DNA of 18,058 nt from Dehalococcoidia bacterium (GTDB lineage Bacteria; Chloroflexota; Dehalococcoidia; GIF9; AB-539-J10): contig JAUVXS010000014.1 in the NCBI GenBank assembly GCA_030603485.1, forward strand, positions 1-18,058, given 5' to 3'. The translations under genes were made by a program, and so were the position numbers. The notes under the pieces are model-generated. The model was given only the letters and a program-made list of their open reading frames with translations, made no database searches and was not told the DNA's origin. Shown here one piece after another: positions 1 to 7,688 of the stretch (positions within the stretch are counted from its first letter, which is position 1; the number at the start of each line of letters is the position of its first letter).

Positions 1-292
1 CGGGAATGCCATAGTCAACCAGGGCAGCAGCTACGTCGTCCTGGGTACTTAAAGGATTGGAGGCGCATAGGACTACTTCAGCACCGCCTTCTTTTAGAGC
101 CAGAGCTAAATTGGCCGTTTCCGTCGTGATATGGAGGCAAGCAGAAATACGCACTCCTGTCAGGGGCTTTGCCCTGCCAAACCTTTGCTCTATCAATTTG
201 ACGACTGGCATTTCCCTGCCAGCCCAGTCAATGCGAAGCTTGCCCTCTTGGGCCAGGGAAGGGTCCTTGATATCATATTGCGTTTTATTCAT
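1..292 (-). CDS. ahcY: S-adenosylhomocysteine hydrolase, N-terminal part (runs off window)
   Basis: This cytosolic NAD-dependent enzyme hydrolyses S-adenosylhomocysteine to adenosine and homocysteine, relieving product inhibition of methyltransferases. About 97 N-terminal residues are visible; the gene continues past base 1. Read on the minus strand it contains GVRISACLHITTETANLAL, matching the family's substrate-binding segment, and then CASNPLSTQDDVAAAL, matching the conserved CNPLSTQDDVAAAL block. The ATG at 292-290 is preceded by GGAGAAA, a fair ribosome binding site. It lies 62 bases downstream of a SAM-dependent methyltransferase gene on the same strand, so co-transcription is plausible. 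Family identity is firm; the C-terminal NAD domain cannot be seen. Confidence 0.93.
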   Translation of the reverse strand, partial: MNKTQYDIKDPSLAQEGKLRIDWAGREMPVVKLIEQRFGRAKPLTGVRISACLHITTETANLALALKEGGAEVVLCASNPLSTQDDVAAALVDYGIP

Positions 293-354
293 TTTCTCCA
301 TTGGCTATTTTCCAGTTCCTTCTATTGTATTTTCAGGTTAGACTCCATTGTTTA

Positions 355-1044
355 CTAATCGGTCAGTGGCTTCGCTACCACGATTCTCCATGGGGCTATT
401 TTGAGAAGTATAAACTCCTCAGTTTTGGCTATCTGGTATCCCGCGTCTTCTATCAATTTCTCCACATTAATCGGTCGGCAATTTGCATACTTGGGAACCT
501 TCTGGTGTAGCCACCCGTAGAATCTTATAAATAGTGAACCTTCTCTGCCTTCTTTGGTAAGACTGGCAACACCAAGCCTTCCTTTAGGCTTCAAGATCCT
601 TTTAATTTCGCTGAGAACTACGGGAATATCCGGTGTATCAAACAGCTCCAAAGTGCTAGCCATGTAAACGGCATCGAATTTGCCATTTTGGTAAGGCATC
701 CTTCTAGCATCCCCTTCATATAGCTCCACCCTGTCCATAAATCCTGCCTTCTTAACCCTTTTTCCGGTTATCCCTAGCATCTGAGGCGTTATATCAATGC
801 CGTGGGCTTTGCCATCTTCTCCAACAGAGTTAGCGATTTCCTTTAACGAATATCCTGTTCCTACACCTACCTCGAGAACTACTTCACCGGGTGCGACGGA
901 CAGAAGTTGCAGGCCTTTCTGTCTAAGTCCTTTCTCAAATATTCCCTCTGGGAGAGCATAAAACCGGCTCATTCTGCCATAGCTCTTCTTTATATCCTCC
1001 AAGCTTAGCGGTACTGTCAACATTTCCCCTTGGTTGTTAATCAT
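355..1044 (-). CDS. Class I SAM-dependent methyltransferase (UbiE-like)
   Basis: A 229-residue Rossmann-fold methyltransferase. Motif I is VLEVGVGTG at about residues 56-64. An acidic residue after beta-2 (GIDITPQML), the GDARRMPY stretch and the post-motif segment KRILKPKGRLGV are all in the expected order, as in UbiE/COQ5-type enzymes. The substrate is unknown; the overall pattern suits a small-molecule or lipid substrate rather than DNA or rRNA. The gene begins 6 bases after the stop of the PHP gene and is followed by ahcY, which would recycle its S-adenosylhomocysteine product, so a functional operon is likely. The ribosome binding site before the ATG at 1044 is weak; an in-frame ATG at 1023, preceded by AAGGGGAA, is an alternative start. 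Confidence 0.85.
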   Translation of the reverse strand: MINNQGEMLTVPLSLEDIKKSYGRMSRFYALPEGIFEKGLRQKGLQLLSVAPGEVVLEVGVGTGYSLKEIANSVGEDGKAHGIDITPQMLGITGKRVKKAGFMDRVELYEGDARRMPYQNGKFDAVYMASTLELFDTPDIPVVLSEIKRILKPKGRLGVASLTKEGREGSLFIRFYGWLHQKVPKYANCRPINVEKLIEDAGYQIAKTEEFILLKIAPWRIVVAKPLTD

Positions 1045-1050
1045 GTTCTT

Positions 1051-1923
1051 CTATCGCCTGAACTGCTCAGCAACCCAATCGGGTATATGTACTGTGCCCA
1101 TAAGGAGTGGTTCTTGATGACAATCGCTACCTCCGGTCATGAGCATATCGTACTTTCTGGCAAACTCAATATAGTGTGCTGTGGTTTTCTCGTCATTTCT
1201 GGAATGCCAGCACTCAACACCATCGATGTATTGTAGCATATATTTTTCGATAATCTTCGTTTGTTCATCCAAATCGCGCGTTATGCTTATCAAAGATGTT
1301 CCGTTGGGGTCATTGGGATGGGCGTGTACCAGTACACCGCCAACGTTTCTGATTAACTTTGATGCTTCAGCCAGAGAAAGGGGATATTTGGGGGCGTCGC
1401 ATTTGACCAGATATTTATCGAAGGCCTCTTGCTTATCCTGTACAATTCCCTTTCCCACCAGGTAGTTCGCTATATGTGGTCGCCCGAACACGCCGTCTAT
1501 ACTATCCTCTATTTTCCTGAGGTCTTCCTCGGTAAATCTTTCAATACCCTCTTTATCGAACTCAACGTTCAGGTTATGCAAAATTTGACGCGCCCTTCTT
1601 TTCCTATGTTCTTGCATCAACTGAAGCTTGTTTTTTAGCTCCTGATTGCCGATGTCGTACCCATACCCCAAAAAATCCAGGGAAACATCTCTATTACTCT
1701 CAGGATAATGGAAAGTCACGTTTAATTCCACCCCGGTGATGTAGGACATGCCCTGCTTTCTAGCCAGGGCGGTGGCTCTTTCCTGGCAGTCTATAGAATC
1801 GTGGTCGGTTATCGAGATTAGATCAATATTTCTTTTGTGGGCTTCTTGGAAAACCTCTTCGACAGTAAGATTGCCGTCCGAGCCGGTCCTGGTATGGATA
1901 TGCAAATCTATCTTCATCTGCAT
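1051..1923 (-). CDS. PHP-domain metal-dependent phosphoesterase
   Basis: A protein of about 290 residues from the PHP family, known for trinuclear-metal phosphoesterases such as the 3',5'-nucleotide phosphatase / 5'-3' exonuclease relatives (YciV/RNase AM) and for DNA polymerase domains. Visible metal-ligand motifs in order are DLHIHT (residues 6-11), SITDHDS (near 40), GVELNV, VLVHAHPNDP (near 200) and GGSDCH close to the C-terminus. There is no polymerase portion, so it is a stand-alone enzyme, probably acting on nucleotides or short oligonucleotides; the exact substrate is unknown. I place the start at the ATG at 1923 (or 1917), because the family usually begins just before DLHIHT. The same frame is open to a GTG at 1971, and no start has a well-spaced ribosome binding site. 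Confidence 0.85.
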   Translation of the reverse strand: MQMKIDLHIHTRTGSDGNLTVEEVFQEAHKRNIDLISITDHDSIDCQERATALARKQGMSYITGVELNVTFHYPESNRDVSLDFLGYGYDIGNQELKNKLQLMQEHRKRRARQILHNLNVEFDKEGIERFTEEDLRKIEDSIDGVFGRPHIANYLVGKGIVQDKQEAFDKYLVKCDAPKYPLSLAEASKLIRNVGGVLVHAHPNDPNGTSLISITRDLDEQTKIIEKYMLQYIDGVECWHSRNDEKTTAHYIEFARKYDMLMTGGSDCHQEPLLMGTVHIPDWVAEQFRR

Positions 1924-1983
1924 TCGACGCTTTCTATGCACCCTCCCTAAGGCTGGGATGCTTTGTCCCACAATCCAGGTAGC

Positions 1984-2001
1984 ATGTCAAAGAACTGACA
2001 T
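1984..2001. promoter_or_regulatory. Perfect 6-bp inverted repeat upstream of the PHP gene
   Basis: ATGTCA, a six-base spacer and TGACAT form a perfect dyad in the 131-bp gap between the oxidoreductase stop and the PHP gene. It could be an operator or a small hairpin. No T-tract follows, so it is not a terminator. I see no convincing promoter in the gap. Confidence 0.3.
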
Positions 2002-2054
2002 TTCCTGGTCATATTGCAGGAGAAAGCTTCAACAACTATGTAAAAGAACTGAAG

Positions 2055-3950
2055 CTATATTTCCCGCCCCACCCTGGCACCATCTCTAATAGCATCTACT
2101 ATTTTGCCAGGCGTAACGCAATCTCCGATAAGGTGTAGAGCAACATCCTGGCCTTCCAGTTCTGTGGTAAGTTCAGTCTTTGGGATGGCCCCGGTGGCAA
2201 GCACTACAGTAGCTGCTTCAATATTCTGTCTTTGCCCTTCTTTGTCTGTGATAACCAAACCCTTATCTGTTATCTCCTCATATCTTACGCCGGTGAGCAT
2301 GGTAACCCCATTCTTTATCAATCTAGCCAGGAGGTTATCCCGGGCTCGTGGATTCATACCGGCGGCTATACTAGGTCCTCTTCTCACGATGGTTACTATC
2401 TTGTCCTTTTGGGCTAGATAATCGGCTGTTTCGCAGCCTACTAGCTCCCCGCCGATGACGACCACTCGATCCCCGACCCTTTCCCAGCCAACCAGTACAT
2501 CCTGGGCAAGGACAACATTGTCTCTCCTTACGCCGGGGATGTCGGGGATGAACGGGGTACTACCGGCGGCTAACACGACCACCTCAGGTCTCATCGCCTT
2601 TACAGAGTCCGCGATTACTTCGTGTCCCAGCACAACCTGGACACCTGCTTTCTTCAGTTGGCCTGCCATGTACTTATTTAAGCGGCTGATTACTTCTTTA
2701 TGTGGGGCAACAGCAGCCAGCAAAAGCTGCCCTCCTAGCTCTTCCTTCTTCTCCCATAAGACAACCTCGTGGCCTCTCATAGCTGCTGTCCGCGCTGCCT
2801 CCATACCAGCGGGACCTCCGCCTACGACCAGGACTCTCCTTTTCCTTTTAGCGGGCCTAAGGGCGTATTCCTCTTCTTTAGCCAGAGACGCATTTACAGA
2901 GCATTTCAATTCTTCCGTGGCAAAAATTGTGTCCAGGCAGATATTGCAGCTCAGACAAGGGACAATGTCTTCGGTCTGACCAGCAGCTACCTTCTTGGGC
3001 CAAAGGGGATCTGCAATCAATTGCCGTCCGATAGCGACCAGGTCAGCTTTGCCCTCGGCTAGAAGGGCCTCGGCAATGTCAGGGGTGTTAAGCCTCCCAA
3101 CAGCGACCACAGGTATTGTTACCTTTTTCTTGATAGCTTCCGCTAGATGAACGAAGGTGCCCATCGGCCTGTCCGGACCGGGACTTGCTCCGGAACCAGG
3201 CTCACTGAGATAGCCTACCGAAACGTCAATGACATCAACCCCGCCCCCTTCTAATTCGGCAGCGAACTGGACGGCCTCCTCTGTCTTTATGCCGTCTGTC
3301 ATATCTTCCCAGGCACCAACGCGGAAAAAAACAGGGTAATCCTCTCCAACCGCAGTTCTTGTGGTGGAAACACACTCCAGGGCAAAGCGCATTCGACCAG
3401 CGAGATCACCGCCATATTCATCCGTGCGCCGGTTAAAAGCAGGAGAAAAGAATTGGGAAAGCAAATACCCATGAGCACCGTGCAATTCAACGAAATCAAA
3501 CCGTGCTAGTTTGGCCCCGACCGCAGCCAGAGCAAACTTCAGGGCAATGGAATGGATTTCTGCTATGGTTAACTCACGCATTTCTTCCCTCGGTGATGGA
3601 GCTACCGGTTGCCCTCGCCCGTCCATCATTCCAATGCCTTGGGGCAGGTAATTCCCGTGCCACAGTTGGATGCCGACTTTAGCACCGGCCTCATGCACTG
3701 CGTCCACCAGAAGGCCAGCCCCGCTAATAAAGTTGGCGGCAGCACCGGCTCGTCCCCAAGCCTCGTCAAAGATGAACGAATCAACCGATGTGGCCGGAGT
3801 GATAATTGCTGCTACCCCTCCACGGGCGCGCTCAGCGAAGTAAGCCTGGGCTCGAGAGCTGCGAAAACCAAGACTGACCTGCATCGCCGGCATTATCATC
3901 CTGTTCTTGAGCGTCATGCCACGAATGGTAATGGGCTCAAATAGCTTCAT
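2055..3950 (-). CDS. 2,4-dienoyl-CoA reductase / 2-enoate reductase-like FMN-FeS-FAD oxidoreductase
   Basis: A 631-residue flavoenzyme with the full three-part layout of the FadH / 2-enoate reductase / trimethylamine dehydrogenase family. Residues 1-330 form an old-yellow-enzyme FMN barrel with the active-site segment ELHGAHGYLLSQFFSP (155-170). A 4Fe-4S ligand set follows at C332, C335, C338 and C350 (CX2CX2CX11C, closer in spacing to trimethylamine dehydrogenase). Then comes a nucleotide-binding region with the FAD motif VLVVGGGPAGMEAA (373-386), a second dinucleotide fold VVIGGELVGCE (497-507) and the terminal LIGDCVTPG. NAD(P)H electrons would pass through FAD and the cluster to FMN to reduce an activated double bond; the substrate is not predictable. 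The ATG at 3950 has AGGGGG five bases upstream. A TATAAT (minus strand, 4046-4041) lies upstream without a good -35 box. Confidence 0.9.
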   Translation of the reverse strand: MKLFEPITIRGMTLKNRMIMPAMQVSLGFRSSRAQAYFAERARGGVAAIITPATSVDSFIFDEAWGRAGAAANFISGAGLLVDAVHEAGAKVGIQLWHGNYLPQGIGMMDGRGQPVAPSPREEMRELTIAEIHSIALKFALAAVGAKLARFDFVELHGAHGYLLSQFFSPAFNRRTDEYGGDLAGRMRFALECVSTTRTAVGEDYPVFFRVGAWEDMTDGIKTEEAVQFAAELEGGGVDVIDVSVGYLSEPGSGASPGPDRPMGTFVHLAEAIKKKVTIPVVAVGRLNTPDIAEALLAEGKADLVAIGRQLIADPLWPKKVAAGQTEDIVPCLSCNICLDTIFATEELKCSVNASLAKEEEYALRPAKRKRRVLVVGGGPAGMEAARTAAMRGHEVVLWEKKEELGGQLLLAAVAPHKEVISRLNKYMAGQLKKAGVQVVLGHEVIADSVKAMRPEVVVLAAGSTPFIPDIPGVRRDNVVLAQDVLVGWERVGDRVVVIGGELVGCETADYLAQKDKIVTIVRRGPSIAAGMNPRARDNLLARLIKNGVTMLTGVRYEEITDKGLVITDKEGQRQNIEAATVVLATGAIPKTELTTELEGQDVALHLIGDCVTPGKIVDAIRDGARVGREI

Positions 3951-4223
3951 ACTGCCCCCTTCAAAATTTCTCGGATCCCTCTATCTCCGCGGAATCTTTT
4001 AGCAGAATCGGTGAACGGTATCCGCTTGCTTTGTGACGTTATTATAACATGGAGACTTGGTTATAGGCTGAAGCAAACTCTCAGGCATTATTACAGTAAC
4101 CATGCCCTTACGATGTGGATAATGCCTTATTTTGAGGACAGAGGATTCCTTCCCTCTGCTGTAATTTGTACTTATGAAGGAAAGGATTCCTTCACACCTC
4201 GGAAGGGTAACAAGGGAAGTTGC

Positions 4224-4826
4224 CTATCTCTTTTCAACGCCGATGATGTACCAATCTTCGGGTGGGTCGTATTGGGTATCAACCGTCAAGTGAATGATAT
4301 TGAGGTTGGGACACAATCGCTTCAAGTCATCCACATCCACTTCTTCGAACCTCTTCTTATTGTTGAGGTAGGCCTGCTCGGTGAGGGCATTTGATTGGTA
4401 GTCTTCTTTAGTACGTCTTAGTATCCGGGCGATGGATACCTCCTGGGGGCAATGGGTCTGAAGGATGACGAATGTCTTGTTATGTTTGGCTGCTATCTCA
4501 GCAGTCCTTTTTCTCAACGATTGGGTGACGAAGGTGGCATCGAGTATTACACTGTCGCCTTTCTCCAGGACCTCGTCTGCCCGCCGTAATGTCTCATCAT
4601 AGACCGCCGTCCGTTTGCTCATATCCGAGGCGACCTTCTCATCAAATATATCCTCATTTTTCAGCACTTCCAGTCTAATCAGGTCAGACCGAAGGATGGG
4701 GTAGCCTTTAATCTTCGATATTTCCTCGCTCGTCTCGGTTTTCCATGTGCCGGGCAAGCCGCAGGTAATGAGCAAAACTCCGGCCCCCAGCTCGCTTTCA
4801 ATGAATTTGCTGAATGGCTTTTTCAA
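4224..4826 (-). CDS. AAA_33 / zeta-toxin-like P-loop kinase with atypical Walker A
   Basis: A protein of about 200 residues resembling AAA_33 ATP-dependent kinases, a family spanning small-molecule and nucleic-acid kinases. The P-loop is CGLPGTWKTE near residues 22-31: the usual final glycine of GxxxxGK[ST] is tryptophan, coded by an unambiguous TGG. The rest looks intact, with RSDLIRLEV, VILDATFVTQSLR and the lid-like arginine-rich ARILRRTKEDY. The frame is open to a GTG at 4844, but that GTG lies upstream of an AGGAGG. The TTG at 4826 sits six bases after the AGGAGG, so I choose it as the start. A strong promoter lies just upstream. Substrate unknown. Confidence 0.8.
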   Translation of the reverse strand: MKKPFSKFIESELGAGVLLITCGLPGTWKTETSEEISKIKGYPILRSDLIRLEVLKNEDIFDEKVASDMSKRTAVYDETLRRADEVLEKGDSVILDATFVTQSLRKRTAEIAAKHNKTFVILQTHCPQEVSIARILRRTKEDYQSNALTEQAYLNNKKRFEEVDVDDLKRLCPNLNIIHLTVDTQYDPPEDWYIIGVEKR

Positions 4827-4863
4827 TTTACGCCTCCTGTACACCTTGACATCGCTGCACTAG

Positions 4864-4892
4864 ATTATAACTGCTAAAATTCCCTCTGTCAC
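4864..4892 (-). promoter_or_regulatory. Sigma70-type promoter for the P-loop kinase gene
   Basis: On the minus strand GTGACA (4892-4887) and TATAAT (4869-4864) are separated by 17 bases. Transcription would start near 4857, giving a leader of about 30 bases that includes the AGGAGG before the TTG start. The -35 box falls inside the interspersed-repeat remnant at 4888-4916. Confidence 0.6.
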
Positions 4893-4916
4893 TGTGAGCG
4901 AAGTGAAGCAATCACT
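4888..4916. repeat. Degenerate GAGCGAAG-type interspersed repeat
   Basis: The stretch TCACTGTGAGCGAAGTGAAG followed by CAATCAC resembles the short dispersed repeat of the form CATTGCGAGCGAAGCGAAG-CAATC that I remember as common in Dehalococcoidia and some other genomes. The attribution rests on memory, with about four substitutions, and needs a genome-wide search. Confidence 0.4.
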
Positions 4917-5050
4917 GGAATTCTTCATACAAGTCTCGCCCTGCCTTATTCATACTATTGACTACCTGGATTTTCCTCTGCCTTGAGCCACCCTTGCTCT
5001 GTTTCCCTGTAAACAGCATTTTCTACGTTTCTTGGAGGGACCTGTTAGTT

Positions 5051-5080
5051 TTGACCATCTACTCCTGTATATGCTAGACT
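5051..5080 (+). promoter_or_regulatory. Promoter of the split tRNA-Met copy
   Basis: TTGACC (5051-5056), an 18-base spacer and TAGACT (5075-5080) lie so that transcription would begin at about 5087-5088, exactly the first base of the tRNA 5' half. This suggests that this is the original chromosomal tRNA-Met locus and not a stray copy. Confidence 0.55.
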
Positions 5081-5087
5081 ATTTTCG

Positions 5088-5124
5088 GGCAGCGTAGCTC
5101 AGCGGTAGAGCAGAGGACTCATAA
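5088..5124 (+). pseudogene. Truncated tRNA-Met(CAU): 5' half ending in the anticodon loop
   Basis: The 37 bases match positions 1-38 of the complete tRNA-Met at 10200 with one mismatch (AGCGGTA for AGGGGTA in the D loop). They include the acceptor 5' strand GGCAGCG, the D arm, the anticodon stem 5' strand GAGGA and the loop CTCATAA. Similarity stops at the end of the anticodon loop, and no 3' half follows in the next few hundred bases. The repeat has the size and position expected of an attachment-site duplication left by an integrase that crosses over at the anticodon loop. Confidence 0.85.
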
Positions 5125-5261
5125 TTCTAAGCCACATGTCCCAAAAGGTCTCTTCACGTATAAAATAGAACGGTTCGGTCAATTACCAAAACCCTGATTT
5201 GTTCGCAAGATACCAATCTGAGTACTTGTTTGGTAGTGCATCAGTTCGAAAATCTTGAGTA

Positions 5262-5291
5262 TTGACAGATGCTTGAGCGAAGCGATATCCT
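5262..5291 (+). promoter_or_regulatory. Putative promoter for the DUF4177-like gene
   Basis: TTGACA (5262-5267), an 18-base spacer and TATCCT (5286-5291). The -35 box is perfect and the -10 box is weak. A transcript starting near 5297 would carry the AAGGAGGT before the ATG at 5313. Confidence 0.45.
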
Positions 5292-5312
5292 TGAATTAAG
5301 GAGGTGTCATAA

Positions 5313-5492
5313 ATGGATACATGGCATTATCATATAGGAACAATCACTATAAAAGACATGCGTCACCCTGATAGGTTGAACGAGCTGGGAGATTCAGGCT
5401 GGGAACTAATTGCAATTGAAAGGCTACAAGACAAACCACAGAAGTGGCTAGTAGTCTTTAAGAAACTTTTGCCAACTAGCTCAAAGATATGA
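5313..5492 (+). CDS. DUF4177-like small protein
   Basis: A 59-residue protein. The ATG has AAGGAGGT with a seven-base gap, an excellent ribosome binding site. The central LNELGDSGWELIAIER and the end WLVVFKK match the DUF4177 pattern (LNxLGxxGWELVxV, then a beta strand ending FKR), a small fold of unknown function that is frequent near mobile elements. It is the first gene after the tRNA 5' half and the only plus-strand gene before 7689. Its last codons overlap the start of a dispersed repeat copy (5481-5555). The match comes from motif recognition by eye. Confidence 0.75.
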   Translation: MDTWHYHIGTITIKDMRHPDRLNELGDSGWELIAIERLQDKPQKWLVVFKKLLPTSSKI

Positions 5493-5555
5493 CAAACCCA
5501 TCCATAGCAATAAAAATAACGACGGGGATAACAACGATAATATCTAACTAGACGT
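5481..5555. repeat. Dispersed repeat, copy 1 (short, diverged)
   Basis: About 75 bases starting CTCAAAGATATGACAAACC and ending ATATCTAACTAGACG align with copies at 7262-7445 and 9667-9852, at roughly three matches in four by eye. This copy lacks the promoter-proximal arm seen in the other two and overlaps the end of the DUF4177-like gene. Confidence 0.6.
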
Positions 5556-5572
5556 GGTATGGGACTCTGATT

Positions 5573-5935
5573 CTAGCCTTGAAATTCTTGTTCTTGCCAT
5601 TCTCTTTTCCTGAGACAAATGAATATTTGTGGGAGAATCCCCATGGGGATGAACAAACAAGTTACCCAAAGGAAACGATGTAAAGCTAAAGGGAGAGAGA
5701 GCAAAAATAAAATCATAAAAACCAAGAGGAAAAGGCTTGAAGCGAAGCATAGTTTCCAATATTTCCTCTTAAGGCAAAAGACCCCACCAATAACAATAGG
5801 TGCAACTGGTAAAATCGTGAATAGGGTAGCAGCAAGGTAACTGGCAGGCGCAACATAATCCGTCACAAACCCAAAATAAATGCCCACCGTTGTCATGCCA
5901 AAAATTATCATCAGAATACCTGCTGCTTTTCTCAT
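5573..5935 (-). CDS. Small four-helix membrane protein, unknown function
   Basis: A 120-residue protein with four hydrophobic stretches (about residues 5-22, 30-52, 63-83 and 88-107) and a short charged, glutamine-rich tail, so it should sit in the cytoplasmic membrane. I do not recognise a family. The ATG at 5935 has AAAGGAGG five bases upstream, inside the 37-bp gap after the GLUG lipoprotein gene, so the two are probably one transcript. Confidence 0.7.
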   Translation of the reverse strand: MRKAAGILMIIFGMTTVGIYFGFVTDYVAPASYLAATLFTILPVAPIVIGGVFCLKRKYWKLCFASSLFLLVFMILFLLSLPLALHRFLWVTCLFIPMGILPQIFICLRKREWQEQEFQG

Positions 5936-5972
5936 TCCATCCTCCTTTCACTAAGAAGGCTTCTTTTCACTT

Positions 5973-7211
5973 CTACGACTGCCCGCTCAGGAAAGGATAG
6001 GTCACGGCGTCAACAATATTCCAGGTGTAGGAAGGGTTGCGTATGCCAGGATTGGCGACTGCGATTATGTCCCACGCCGCCCCTGAGAAGGTGGCGATGT
6101 CTTGCATTTCCGCCGTAGTCTTGCCTGTCCCACCATCCGAGGTAGCTTGTCCGCTGGTTTCCGTGTCCCAGAAAGAGTCGCTTACAGTGCCATGATTCTC
6201 TCCCACCAGGCCGCCAACATCCAAATTGCCAGTCACGTTGCCTGTGGAATAGGAGTTGCTTACAATGCCCGCATTTCCTGCCACCAGGCCGCCAACAAGT
6301 TCCTCGCCAGTGAAGTTACCGGTAGAATAAGAGTTGCTCACAATGCCCCCCTCACCATTAAATCCCACCAGACCACCAACACCACCGTAGCCAGTCACGT
6401 TGCCCGTGAAATAGGAGTTGCTCATAGTGCCTGCGTTCCCCCCCATCAGACCGCCAACCCACAAACCGCTAGTCACATTGCCGCTGGAATAAGAGTTGCG
6501 CACAATGCCCGCATTCCATGCCACCAGACCACCAACACCGCCATAGCCAGTCACGTCGGCGTTCACCACACCGAGATTCTTAATGACTCCTCCTTCACTA
6601 ACCCAACCGAAAAGCCCGACGTAAGCGTCGTCAGGGCGGTTGATAAATAGGTCACGTATCTCGTATCCTTGCCCGTCAAAACTCCCAGTAAATGGACCAT
6701 CCTCGGCTCCAATCGGCTGCCAGCCCTTTCCCGCATTGGCTGTCGGGCTCGCTAACTCCTCATAATCGGCAGTAGTGGAATCAAGGTCGTTCATCAGAAG
6801 GTAATTACCGCCCAGGTTGTCTCTGATGTCATCCAAGTCATTCCAATCCCGTATTTCCAGGTTTCCTGGGATTTCTGGGGCAAAGTCGGCGGTGATAGCA
6901 TAGTCTCCGCTCATGGTGATTGTCGTTGAGCGGCATCGACATGAAATGGTGGCAATATCGCCAGTCCAGTTGACAAAGTAGTAGCCTTCCTCAGCCTCGG
7001 CCACCAGACCGACCACTGTTCCCGCGAAATAAGTAAAAGTCCCCTCGCCAGGTGTGGTTACCGCCCCTCCGGCGGTACTGGAGATGGTGAAGCTGTACTG
7101 AAGAAGAAAAGGAGCACAGCCTACCATCCCCACAACTAAGGCTATCGTAATCAACAAGGTGATGACTCCTGCCACGTAACGGTGCCTCCTCGAACTAGGT
7201 ATTATTTTCAT
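5973..7211 (-). CDS. GLUG-repeat surface lipoprotein with InlB-like repeat domain
   Basis: An exported protein of about 412 residues. A positively charged N-terminus and a hydrophobic core lead to a lipobox-like GMVGC with cysteine near residue 32, suggesting a lipoprotein. Next is a divergent InlB B-repeat-type domain (TAGGAVTTPGEGTFTYFAG ... EEGYYFVNWTGD ... ITADF). From about residue 195 come five or six GLUG motifs (for example VGGLVGFNGEGGIVSNSYS), which form short beta repeats in bacterial surface proteins. A terminal module contains SFWDTETSGQ, usual after GLUG arrays. I choose the ATG at 7211 because TTAAGGAGGCGGAGT precedes it; the frame is open to 7265. Role: probably cell-surface adhesion or binding, partner unknown. 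Confidence 0.85.
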   Translation of the reverse strand: MKIIPSSRRHRYVAGVITLLITIALVVGMVGCAPFLLQYSFTISSTAGGAVTTPGEGTFTYFAGTVVGLVAEAEEGYYFVNWTGDIATISCRCRSTTITMSGDYAITADFAPEIPGNLEIRDWNDLDDIRDNLGGNYLLMNDLDSTTADYEELASPTANAGKGWQPIGAEDGPFTGSFDGQGYEIRDLFINRPDDAYVGLFGWVSEGGVIKNLGVVNADVTGYGGVGGLVAWNAGIVRNSYSSGNVTSGLWVGGLMGGNAGTMSNSYFTGNVTGYGGVGGLVGFNGEGGIVSNSYSTGNFTGEELVGGLVAGNAGIVSNSYSTGNVTGNLDVGGLVGENHGTVSDSFWDTETSGQATSDGGTGKTTAEMQDIATFSGAAWDIIAVANPGIRNPSYTWNIVDAVTYPFLSGQS

Positions 7212-7261
7212 ACTCCGCCTCCTTAAATAAAAAGGATTCTTTTCATTGGCTTTCCAATAAT

Positions 7262-7445
7262 TCAATTATACTGCCAAGAAGCCTCAAGTGGAATACATCG
7301 CAAGAGAACATGATGAGAATAGAAGTAACCATCAAAGATAGGACAGACCACCCATAGCATTAAATTCACAGCATTAATACCAACGACGATATCCTTCTAG
7401 ACGTGAAACGAAAATCTGGTCTATCTTTACATGGCTCTGGAATAT
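7262..7445. repeat. Dispersed repeat, copy 2 (promoter-bearing)
   Basis: About 180 bases that align along their length with 9667-9852; the strongest block is ATCAAAGATAGGACAGACC through CCAACGACGATATCC. The copy lies directly upstream of the GLUG lipoprotein gene, and its gene-proximal edge is a TATAAT box on the minus strand. Small one-base indels relative to copy 3 show that the shared block is not conserved as protein. Confidence 0.75.
7265..7293 (-). promoter_or_regulatory. Promoter of the GLUG lipoprotein operon, inside repeat copy 2
   Basis: TATAAT (minus strand, 7270-7265) with TTCCAC (7293-7288) 17 bases upstream; the -35 box is weak. It would give a leader of about 45 bases carrying AAGGAGG. 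The same position of repeat copy 3 holds TATACT in front of another gene. Confidence 0.45.
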
Positions 7446-7570
7446 GTAGGGTCAAAATAAATATGCAATGTATCATTATATACAACATGTCTTATTATAT
7501 TTATGCGATTACGAGTTGCCAAAAACCAACGGCTGTTTGACTTGGATTATTCGGTGCCAGGTGTTAAGTC

Positions 7571-7600
7571 TTGACAGCGTTCCCTTGTGAGCAATAGAGT
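7571..7600 (+). promoter_or_regulatory. Putative promoter for the 235-residue protein gene
   Basis: TTGACA (7571-7576), an 18-base spacer and TAGAGT (7595-7600) predict a start near 7607 and a leader of about 80 bases. The rest of the gap 7446-7688 is AT-rich and holds nothing else I recognise. Confidence 0.5.
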
Positions 7601-7688
7601 ATTAACAACTAAGTTGCGAATAGTCGTTCTTTCTACTCCAATATCTGGAATATCATGAGAATTCAAAAGAGGGTCTTAGAGGAAAATC

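Noticed and set aside
5225..5260. T-arm-like CAGTTCGAAAATC
   Set aside because: The stem does not pair and the match to the tRNA-Met tail is weak; not counted as a remnant.
5088..5320. Split tRNA-Met as an intron-containing gene
   Set aside because: Anticodon-loop introns are known, but no 3' exon follows within several hundred bases, and nothing after 5124 resembles a group I intron or an archaeal-type splice motif.
6102..6650. Long open frame opposite the GLUG repeats
   Set aside because: It is the antisense of a repetitive, G/C-biased coding region and its protein is a low-complexity mirror of the repeats.
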